Part shown: positions 11,140-21,500 of the stretch, in pieces | How positions within the stretch are numbered: position 1 is the stretch's first letter | Layout of the letters: the number at the start of each line of letters is the position of its first letter | NCBI GenBank assembly: GCA_905221605.1 | Contig: CAJNDS010001713.1 | Span: forward strand, 530,001 to 592,000 | Length of the DNA: 62,000 bases | Source of the DNA: Symbiodinium natans | Taxonomy: Eukaryota > Sar > Dinophyceae > Suessiales > Symbiodiniaceae | Direction of reading: 5' to 3' | Made by a program: the position numbers and the translations under genes | The notes under the pieces: generated by a model | Told to the model about the DNA's origin: nothing | Seen by the model: only the letters and a program-made list of their open reading frames with translations | Database searches by the model: none

Positions 11140-11345
11140 CACGCTGGGCGCTTGGTACTGGACCACGCCTGCAGCCACTGACCAATGCCCTCTCTTGTTA
11201 GCGCAGAAGCTGCAATCGGAAAACAACTGATTTGGGCGCTTGGTACTGGACCACACCTGCAGCCTTTTTGTTAGCACACAAGCTGCAATCGCAAAATGAT
11301 TGTTAGGGGCACTTGGTACTGGACCACACCTGCAAAACCGAAAGC
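11140..11345. repeat. three imperfect ~80-bp tandem copies
   Basis: The block GGGCGCTTGGTACTGGACCA with CACCTGCAG recurs three times, with AAGCTGCAATCG between copies. Confidence 0.8.
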
Positions 11346-11639
11346 TCTCCTATCACGTGTTTCACACCTTGAAGCTTCAGGCTTGAATAGCGAAAAGGAC
11401 TACACGTTCAGGCCGTGCGTGTGAGCTAAGGGTTTTTGGAGGACTTGATTGCCGTTGAATGCCTGAGTTCATTTCATGCAGGGGGCAGCAGGGAGTCCAC
11501 AGTTCTGCTGCCAACGAAGACAGCTTTGGATACTCCGTGAAGCAGATTGGGACGCCAATCTGTCTGTGTACCTGCGTCTTCGTGTTTCAGAAAGTTGGCA
11601 CCTGTTCCATTTAGCCAAAACCGTACTCATACTAAGGTT

Positions 11640-11855
11640 GAGAGAATTCCGGGATAAGGGCTTGCAACTTTCGGGGTTGGGGGCAGGAAAACTAGCCCAG
11701 CCGAGCACCAGAGTTTCGGGTCTTTCAACTTTAGGGTTGAGAGTTTAGGGTTGAAAGAGTTTCGGGACGAGGTCTTTCAACTTTAGGGTTGAGGCTTGGT
11801 TGAGGGTTTAGGGCTGAAAGAGTTTCGGGACGAGGGCTTTCAACTTTAGGGTTGA
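11640..11855. repeat. telomere-like degenerate repeat
   Basis: Repeated blocks of TTTCAACTTTAGGGTTGAG and GAAAGAGTTTCGGGACGAG, each about 60-70 bp, with embedded TTTAGGG-like words. Confidence 0.75.
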
Positions 11856-12129
11856 GGGTACGGGGGGCAACCAAAGGGGGAAAGGAAACCAGGAAATCAA
11901 CCCCAACAATTACCCTAGAATTATATTCCCCAGACCAAGCAGAAACAAAACAAAAGGAACCCAGGAGGGGAGTTACACGCCACAGTTCTACCTTTTGAAT
12001 ATGACACCAGCTTGCGCTGGCCATCCTTGAGCCATGGAGGTCCACACTTGGCCAAAAACTGTCTATTCTTGACAGCAGCCAACCCAGTAGACGGGCCGTA
12101 GCCATTGGCATGCACTTTATGGTTTAACG

Positions 12130-12265
12130 TCATCCAGGACGGTTAGCATTAGCTTTTGAACACCACATTGGGCGTATTCGGTCCACCATTGAGGATATAC
12201 CAACCCTTACGGAGAACCAGCGAACGGGTCCAGGAATTAACCTAAACCTTATAGTTCGCTCTATT
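12130..12265 (-). CDS. 3' part of a minus-strand exon, interrupted by the copia element
   Basis: Read on the minus strand, this stretch continues without a stop from the other side of the retrotransposon. Removing the element and one target duplication joins 22922-22753 to 12265-12130 into a 306-nt open frame (101 codons plus TGA). The predicted segment is basic and aromatic (RFRLIPGPVRW, then WFSVRVG, then MWCSKAN near the end). I do not recognise the family. The frame restoration argues that it was a real exon before insertion. A further minus-strand open stretch at 11921-12133 may be untranslated sequence or another exon. Confidence 0.45.
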
Positions 12266-12270
12266 CTTTT
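12266..12270. repeat. target-site duplication, left copy (CTTTT)
   Basis: CTTTT directly precedes the 5' LTR and recurs directly after the 3' LTR at 22753-22757. Five bp is the usual Ty1/copia duplication length. Confidence 0.9.
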
Positions 12271-12522
12271 AGCGAAAGCCCCTGGGCGTCAGGTATCTCG
12301 CCAGCATCGGGTCATCGGGTCTTGGCATGCATCTATGTTGTTCTGCGGCTTTAGGCCCAGACACAGCACATGTGAGATGACAAAACATTTAAGTGTACAG
12401 AGTCAACATCACACGCTTTTCCAAATAAGCTTCAAAAGAAGAAGTCAAACACCGAGAGCTTTCTTTGCTGCTTGGGTCTGAAAACCGTCCGTGAGTGCTT
12501 GAGTCGAGCTCTAACCCACAAG
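12271..12522 (+). repeat. 5' LTR
   Basis: 252 bp, by eye identical to 22501-22752. The ends are fixed by the flanking target duplication on the left and by the primer-binding site starting at the next base on the right. No TATA box could be assigned with confidence. Confidence 0.96.
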
Positions 12523-12535
12523 GGTTATGAGCCCA
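12523..12535 (+). other. primer-binding site, half-tRNA-Met type
   Basis: GGTTATGAGCCCA starts at the first base after the LTR. It is complementary to the anticodon-stem and loop region of a methionine tRNA (TGGGCTCATAACC, anticodon CAT). Drosophila copia uses an internal fragment of initiator tRNA-Met with the closely similar site GGTTATGGGCCCA, so a cleaved half-tRNA-Met primer is the natural inference. The element's first ATG (12527-12529) lies within this site. Confidence 0.85.
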
Positions 12536-15500
12536 AAGCTCGAACCCACTGCCATGGCTTCCGCAAGTTGGGCTGAGTCGGTCAATCGTGCGATGGAGGG
12601 TGAGGAGTCCGAGGTTTCTGCTATTGATCCCATGCTGCTTGGGGGAGTGAGTGACGACCCTAAGGAGCCGGAGTCTGACCAGGGACTGCCGACGCAGGCA
12701 CCATCAGATCCCGCCATGGAGGATGAGCAAGTTGACCGTAGGCCCCTACAAGAACGCCAAGCTCCCGCTCCGGTAGCCAGACTTTTACCACAGTCTCCAG
12801 GGCACAGTGAGTTGTCTCGCATGGAAAAGGGAGCACACTGGGAGATTGATGATGAGGAGCTGGTGCCGGACTACAACAGGATGTTGCCTCGGGGGGTAGA
12901 AAGTGGACCGTGTGATCGGCGGAACGATCAGAGCTTGCTGCCCACCAACGCCATGGATGTGGACCGGGATGATCGCGTGCCCCAGTTGGCAGCTGGGGGG
13001 TCCGGAGGTCGTGTGACCAATCCAGCGCCCGCTCCGGTCACGTCTGGGGGGATTCCGGTTGAGGTGTCTCTTTTGCAAGCAAACGTGGGCCAGTTGGTGC
13101 AGCAACAGGTAAGCAACATCGTGCAAGCGCAGATGGCCCCCTTGTTCACGCAGCTCTTTGATCGGTTGGAGGCCATGGAGGCTAGACAGAGCCGTCTTGA
13201 TGAGCGAGCCAGGGTTGCCCAACAGGCCTCAACTGAAGCAGATGCGCGTGCTCTTGCTGGAAACTTCGCTGCCAGTGTAAGAATTAGTGCTTCGCAGGGT
13301 GATGGTGGCCATCATGGAACAACGGCAGCGCAGCGTGGTGAAGGGTCCTCTGCCTCAGTAGCTCGTGGTAGGAAGGCCGTGGAAACATCAAGGAGCCACG
13401 GTAGAGATGAGGCCTCAGCAGATCCGTCAAATGTTTCTGGGCACGCTGATCAGGGCTCCGGCCTTGGGGAACAAACGGGGGTGGTGGAGGTTGCTGGAGT
13501 TCCACACGCCTGGCGTCTAACGTCGGATGGATTGCAGTTGCAACCCCTAAGCACTCGTAAGCCCAGCACACCCGTGCAGCCTAAAAGTCAGAACATCTTT
13601 GACGGAAGAGCTCACTCTCCTTTTGAGGCCACTGACTCTGGGAGCAAACTCGTGCGGTCTAGGAGTGCGAGCCCGGCTAAGAAGAGGGCCACGTCGGAGG
13701 GCAGGGCGCAAGACATAAAGGGATCTAGGGCACTGAGAGCCACCATCTCAGATCCTGTGCCAGTAAGGGCTCCTGTGTTTGAGGCTCCTGCTAGGAATTC
13801 GCCTGAGTCTTTCGTGAACCCCTGTAAGCCCAGGATTGTGTACCCGCTGTCACCAGGTGGAACTGAAATCAAACCACCACCTGGAGGCCCGCCTCATTCT
13901 CCCATCCCGGATGCGCAAGGACAGGGGACAGTCCTGAAGCAGGTGCCTTATCCTTGGCCAGCACCAGGTGGGGCGTTGTGGGGAAGTAGTCCGCTCACAG
14001 CACCTCCAGGACTTTCGGAGGAAATTCGAATGGGTCAGGAGTGTAGCGGTAGCGCTCAGCCAGGTCCGGAGTACAAGAGTAGTGGCGGCGATCCTCTCAT
14101 TCAGGGTCTTGGGTCCAGTGGCGATGTGCCTGCGAATCAGGGCTCCAGGAGCGGTGATCAGGTATCCAAGGGTCTTGAATGGTTCTTTGACAGCATGAAA
14201 AAGGCCCTCACGTCGTACGGGGATGGGGAGGTCAGAGCAGAAGAGGTGAAAACCTCATTGGCGGAGCTGCCAAAACTGGTGATCAATGAAGCGGATAAGG
14301 ACCTCTCTCCATTGTTGGCAGGAGATTGGCTCACACTATCAGGACCGACCATGCGCGACTTGAGTGCCACTAGCGTACAGTGGTGGGACCAGGTCCTTCA
14401 GGCAGCAACGGATTACTATCAAGCCTGGCTTCGCGCCACTCCGGTAGCCAGGTTGTCAATGAGACCTGAATCCCCTGCTCGTTTTGAGGGTACCAAGTTC
14501 GCTAGGGTTGAGCAACGTGGCTTGCAATTGATTCTCCGCGCGGTTCCAAACGCGTTGAAGGATGAACTGGTGTCCACTCAGAAGATGACGTGCATTGACG
14601 CAGTGGCTCTGGTTTACTGCACGTATCAACCAGGGGGTCTTAAGGAACGCTCTGCATTGTTGAGATTTCTTACTAGCCCGGAAAGTGCCTCAGATGTTCC
14701 CAATGCCCTGAAGCAGATCAAAAGGTGGAGCCGTTGGCGCCGGCGTGCCGAACAACTCGAGGTTAGCATCCCTGACCCAACCTTATTGCTGGCAGGGCTG
14801 GACGGCTTGACTGCAAAGGCGCTAGCCAGGCACACGGAAGTCGTCTTCAGACTTTCTTCATTTCGGTATTCCCAAAACATTGATGTGGTTCCAACCTTAC
14901 CGAAAGTGTGCGATTTGGCAAGCATGCTCCAAGCTGAACTAGAAGCCCTTGACAGTGGCGCTGCCAAAAACCCAAAGGCTGCTAAACTTGACACTCCCCA
15001 GGACTCCCAAAAGGGCAAGGGTCAGACTGGCAAGTCTAAGTGCAAACACTGGCTGTCAACGGGAGGGTGTCATTATGGCAGGTCATGCACGTTTGCGCAT
15101 TCGGTGCTTGGAAAAGGGGATAAACGTTGCTTCAACTGTTCTTCAACAGAGCATTTCAGGGAAGCGTGCCCCTACCCTCAGCAGACCGCCGATCAAGGAG
15201 ACGCCAACAAGTCAAAAGGAAAAACAAAAAAGGGTGCTAAAAAGGGTGATGCCGGTAAGCCTGCAGCGAGTACCACGTCTGCAGTGGAAACTGCTGCAGC
15301 CACTCAGGCCTCAGATCGGGCAGGCTCCGACATCAGTGAAGAAGCACGCCAGAACATGTTTAAGGAGGTAACGGCAGCCATCAAGCAGTTGACAGCATCA
15401 GCGCCCGCTGCGGCGAAGGCTCTCAGCCTGTACCCTATGTTGAGTGGACAAGCATGTCAAAAGCCTGTTGCAGGTGAGCAGCTAGGACTCCTAGACTCAG

Positions 15501-18500
15501 GAGCATCAGCATGTGTGCGCCCTCAAGAATCCCCAGATGAAGTTGTCGGTTGGAGGACGGTTGCTCTTGCTGAAGGGGAGACCACAATGGGAGTGAATCG
15601 TTGGGGCACACTTCTTGGGGCGTCCACTTCAGAACCAATAGTGGCGATGGCCAAGTTAGTCCGCATGGGTTTTCACATCGCATGGCGAAACAAAACCTGC
15701 ACGGTAGTACATCCTGAGCTGGGACGGGTGCCTGTCATGATAGTCGAAGGGTGCCCCCGTGTAAATCGTCATGTCGCTCTAGACCTCATACGAAGGATTG
15801 AGCTCTGGGAGGAACGGATGGGCGAGCGCTCCAGGAGGCAGGATGAGCGGGTGGCCCTTGTGCAACAAAAGATGACTGGGAAGAGTGCTCATGATGTGGC
15901 AGAAGGGCTGTGTAGGGCGCTTTGGGACGGCGATGCTGAGGTGACTACCGCTTGGACGGAGGCTCTCATGAATGCTATGTTCCCCGAAACCCCCGATAGG
16001 ATCAAGAAAGAGGTCTCAACACACATTGCACACACTCCAGAAGCTTTGTGCTGGAATCGTCGGAAACGCCGCTCCATTGAGAGATCGCGTGGAGTGCTTT
16101 TGCACTTGTGTTGTGGCAGCTGTCGTGGGGAGTTCCAGGCTACTGCAGCGCGCCACGGCATGTATGTGTTGGACGTTGACTGCAAAGAAAACCTCAACAG
16201 TCCTCAAACCATGTCGTATTTGATGAAGCTAGCTGCCTTAGGCAAGTTCAAGGGCGTGTTGTCCGGTCTGCCTTGTCGCACGCGCAGCATGCTCAGGAAC
16301 CGACCCCCGGGTCCACCAGTCATTCGCAGCAGGGTTGGGGAGGGAAGATGGGGCTTGGGCACCGCGGATTCTCGCGAACAGGCCAAGATGTTGGAGGATG
16401 ATTGCCTCCTTATGCGCACCTTGCTGTTGAAGGTAGTGGCTTCCACAGGTTTGCGGCTTCGGTATCAGGATTCACCGCCACTGTTTAGCTTAGTGGAGAA
16501 CCCCAGCGATCCTGTGTCAGTCCTGGGTCCTGCTGCTTCAGACCTACCGTCCCTATGGGTAACCCCCGAATGGCAGACTGTACAGGAATTCTTGCAAGTA
16601 CGGTTGTTTCACATCAATCAAGGCCCTTTAGGTCATTGTAGGATCAAACCCACCACTATTTCAGCGCATGGGCTCTATTGGCCACAATGGGCACGTGACA
16701 TTCGGGACATGACTTGCTTTCCGGTGTATGGCGGTGCAGATGATAGTAGCTCGTGGGCTGCGTGGGCTCCTGGGTTGAAGGCTGCTGTAAGGGAAGCAAT
16801 TGAGAATGTGGGGGATGTGTGGAAACGTTATCAGGCTGATCCTGAGGCGTTGCGGGCATTGGCTCCGCGTAAAGTTCGCACTTCCTTTGCAGACCATGTT
16901 GCAAGTGGCCACGTCCCTTTTCGAGCCGACTGTCGACATTGCCTAGAGGGACGTTTGAGAGCTCGACCCCATAGACGTCAACCTGCTGCTGAGTCATTTG
17001 TCCTGAGCTTGGACTTGATGGGGCCTCACAGGGGTGGCAGGGATGAAGTGCTTGATGAGGTAAGGTATGCTTTGGTAGCAGTCTACACGTTTCCGGAAAC
17101 ACTGGGTGTTGGTGGCGTAGCAGCCCCAAATGACCCCGATCATGGCCCGCCTGTAGATCCTGAAGTCCAGCCCTGGGAAGAGCCGGAGGAACCAGATCCT
17201 GAGGAAGCTGCAGTAGCTGAGGCACCAGTTGATCTTTCAGATGAAGCGGAGCTTCCAAGGGTTCCCATGGTTGAGTTGCTGTGGGTAGAACCTTTGCGCA
17301 GAAAAACAGAAGCGGAAACCCTCCGAGCAACCAAACGCATCAAGGCAGCAATCTCCCTTCTAGGACTCCCCATTGTCAGAATACACACAGATGCGGGGAA
17401 GGAATTCTGCAACAAGAGTTTCAGAGCCTGGTGCAGTGACAACGCCTTCGTGAAAAGCTGCACAGGAGCGGATGACTTCCGTTCAAACGGACGGGTGGAA
17501 AATGCCATTGGGGTGCTAAAGGGTCGTGCGCGCACGTTGTTGCGGGCTGCAGACAGTGAATGGCAGGATTGGCCGTTTGCAGTGCGGCATGCCGCGGCCC
17601 AACATCGCATGTTCAATTTCCAGCGTTTAGGCTGGAAAACTGAGGGACTGAAGCCGTTCAATGCTTTGGTCCATGTGCAAGAGCGGTCATGGAGAATCGG
17701 GGAGTGGGGGAGGAGGGCTGTTCCAGCTAGGATCCTTGCTCCTGCGCAGGAGGTCGAGCGTGCGTACGTCGTGCGAACAGAAGATGGAAATCTGCGCAAC
17801 GTTAAGGTTCTCTTTGGCGGCGTTCGTGAAGGGCCTCCTGTTGCTGATGATGCTCCGCCTGACGCTCTTGATGCGGTCGAAGCTCCAATGCCGCCTCTCA
17901 TTCCAAGACGTGTGAGAGGAAAGAGTCCAGGACTTGGCGTCGTTGAGCGACCCCTCGGAGCAGTTGCTAAGGTAGGTGCTGCCCAAAACAGATTGAGGTT
18001 GGCTCATGCTGAGGATGAAGCTGCCAGTTTCTTAGCTGCCGCATCGCAGTATCAATCTCAGAGTGCTTCTGCTGTGTTGCTTCGGTCAAGTTTAGTGGCA
18101 GCAGCCACACAGGGACGCACCGAACGGTCCGCTGCAGGAAGGGTCATCATGTTTGGGGCATACAGTCGGGGTGGGATTCGCGGTGTTTCAGCCGCCACTA
18201 CGCAGTGTCCAGGTCTTTCCGCCCTGGCCGTTCGTATCATTAAGGAGGCCGCTCCTCGGGCCCCTTTTACTAGCATAGCCCTTTTGATGCAAACTTGTGC
18301 CCTACCCCACAAAGACAAGTACAACTTACCCCAAAATAACATCATTGTGCCGCTTGAATTGCCTTCTCCAGGGAACGGGGGAGGTATCTGGATCGAGGAC
18401 TCCCAGGGCCATGATCTTCGGGAGGTTCGGACGGGTTTGTGGGTTCGGGGGAGGGTGGTGGACCTTCAGAAGTTCCAGCCCTTCCTGCTTGACCCCCACA

Positions 18501-21500
18501 AATGGCATAGCGCGCAACCCTGGACTGAGGGAACTAGGGTTTTGCTCGTGGCCTTCTCGGTAAAGGGTTCTTTGTTGTTGACGTCAGCTGAGCGTCTTCA
18601 GTTGCAGGAAGCTGGGTTCATGCTACCTGATGCTCCCGATGCTCGGGAGGGGGGAGGGAGCCCAGATGGTGAGAGTGGTTTTTCTGAGTTTGCTGAGCCG
18701 CATTTTTCCCAAAACCCTAAAAAACCAAACATAACTTGCGCAGCTCCTCAGAAACATGTGTCGTTTGCTGAAGAACCTGAGTGTGTTCATGTGCCTTGGA
18801 ACGCTGAGTCTGAGGCAGGGGTTGTTGAGAGGTCCCCGGCTCCGGCCGGCGTAGGAGCGGGGGATGCTGATGAAGTTGGAGTAGGGGGTTGGCGTGGTGT
18901 TGACCCGGCTCCGGCTGGCGAAATGAAGACATGTCTAGTGTGTAGTGCGTGTTGTGCGGATCCAGTTGGGGTGTGCACGTTGTGTGAACGGTATGTGACG
19001 CAGTATGAGGCCTCCGGCCAGGATGCCAGTTGCCCAGGTTGGGGTGGTGGCGGTCCGGGGGAGCTTGCTAGGACCGGGACGAGGGCGGGAAGCATTGGGG
19101 CTGGAGGCTGCGATGCTCGTGATGCTCGAGAGGAGCCTGGGGAAAGGTCTGGCGAGAACCAGGCAGAGGATCAGCTTCGTGCTTGTGCTGAGGACAATGG
19201 CCCTACGGACATGGGCTGCTGTGAAAGTTTGGAAAGTGTTGAGGGCCTTACTGTTTTTGAGGCTCCAGAGTGTGGCTTCTTTGTTGATGCCACCTCCTGT
19301 GAAGAAGATTCCTCTATAGGATGTATGTGGGATGGGGAGGGCTTCGAAGCCTTTGAAAATCGAGCCCTCAACTTGAAGATGATGATTGATCGTGAGTGCG
19401 AGTTTTTGAAAAGAGAAGCCCTTGAAGACTGTGCAGTTTCTGAAGAGTTTCTCGTCAAAGCTGTGCGCGCGTTAGGGCAGGCTCAGGATAAAGCTGTGGA
19501 AAAGGCCCCTGAAGAAGTTGAGTTTTCCCTTTTGCCTGACTGTGAAATCCTGAGTAGCCATACTGTTCCCCTTCAAGAGGTGTACAAGCATTTTCATCTC
19601 TGGAGAAAAGCTGCTGAACAAGAGCTGCAGTCCTTGATTGAGGAGAAGGGTGCTTTCAAACGGGCCTCTCTTGCAGATCTAAAGCGGTTAGAGGAGCGTG
19701 GAACGAAGGTAGTCATGGTTCCTGGGAAAGCAATCTTCACCCGCAAATCGGGTGGCCGTTTTAAGTGCAGAGTGGTGATTTGCGGAAACTTTGTCCCTCA
19801 GGGTTCTGGAAACGGCGACAGTCAGGGGGATCAAGCGTCGTTGTATGCTGCGGGTTGCGAGGTGTCACATGTGAGACAAATTGCTGCTAGAGGGGCTCGA
19901 GTTGGCTGGGCAGGTTTTTTGTTGGACATCAAAACAGCATTCCTGAACAGTTTGTTGTTGGATCCCATAAAGCCGCGCACTGCCCCACCTCCAACAATGA
20001 CCGAGAACCCCGCTGAGATTATTGCCGTGAAACCTCCAAAGATCCTGATAGCGCATGGGTTGGCAAAAAGTGATGAGTATTTCCTTTGCTTGAGGGCGGT
20101 CTACGGACTACCCCAATCTCCTAGAGATTGGGGCATCACAAGAGATGTCACCATAGCAGGCATGGAGATCGTTGTGCCGCCCACTGACGTGACCCCAGAA
20201 GAAATGCCATCGCTTGATCACTCAACCCGGGAAGCCCTGGGAAAGGTGATGAAGTTGGTTCCCTCAGCCTCAGACTCGCAAGTGTGGGCCCTTAGAGTTG
20301 CGAATGCAGATTGCGATCTTCAACCAGGCCCTGCGCTCGCGTGGATAGCAGTCTATGTGGACGATATTCTGATCATGGGGCCCCGGGCTGTAGCGCTTGC
20401 TGTTGTGAACAAGATTAAGGCTGCGTGGGAGACAGGGTCAATGAAGAAAATTCCGCAGTTGATCGAAGGAACAGCCTCGTTCTTTGGCATTGAGTTTGCC
20501 TGGAGGGGAAATCAGCTGATTTTGGGGCAACAGGGGTATATTCAAGATCTCATGAAACGGTACCCGCATGTGAAACTGCAAACCACTCCGTTGCCGCCCG
20601 GAAATTTCGAAATCCCTGAACTGGCTGTGGAGGAGAAAGACCCAAACGCACTCCGCGCGTGCCAGACGTCTCTCGGAGAGATGCTCTGGATTGCTACGCG
20701 TACCCGGCCCGATCTTATGTATGGCGTGAGCAAATTGGCCTCAGAAATGTCGCGCAACCCAGTGGCCACATTACCGTACATCGAACATCTACTAGGGTAC
20801 TTGTTCAACACAGTCGATGTAGCGCTAGTGTATGGCCCCAAGGTCCCCACCTTAGGTGAGTCTGGTAGTGTAGCGACAGTCTCAGGAGCCAATGTTTTAG
20901 AGGTCCATACCGACGCGGGCTTCGCCCCGCTAGCCGGACGAAGCCAGGAGTGCGCTATACTCTTTCAAGAGGGAGCTATTGTGACCTGGCTGTCCAGTAA
21001 GCAACCATTTACGGCCCAGTCCACTGCCGAGTCAGAACTCTTAAGCACCATGACTGGGTTCAACGTAGGTAGGGCCCACCAGCTGTTAGCAAGTGAGCTG
21101 TGCGGAGGTGACGTCCGCCTTGTGGTGCTCAACGATAACCAAGCTTGCCTACAAATCATTCAAGTAGATAATGCATCCTGGCGGACTCGCCACTTGAGAA
21201 TCAGGGCAGCAGCTCTGAAGGAACAATATCTTGCTGACCAGGTTGTGGTTGGGTATGTCTCAAGCTCCAGAAATGGAGCAGACCTCGGGACAAAGTCCGT
21301 TCCATTGCAGCGACTTCAGGAGTTGATGCAAGTGTTGGGGCTGGGTTCCTTGAAGGACCAAGGCACATTGTCCCCCGCACCTGTCGCTAATCAGAGCGGA
21401 GTCTCCGTCAGCCAAAGGGCATTGGTTTCAGTGGTGCTGTTGCTGTGCGCGACAGAGGCCGAAACAGTCAGGACTGAGCCTGATCTGAGTTCGGAAAGGG

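Noticed and set aside
12088-12115. CCGTAGCCATTGGC resembling the start of the dinoflagellate spliced leader
   Set aside because: It lacks the central TT and the GGCTCAAG end, and the other strand of this spot is an open frame. A chance match is more likely than a spliced-leader relic.
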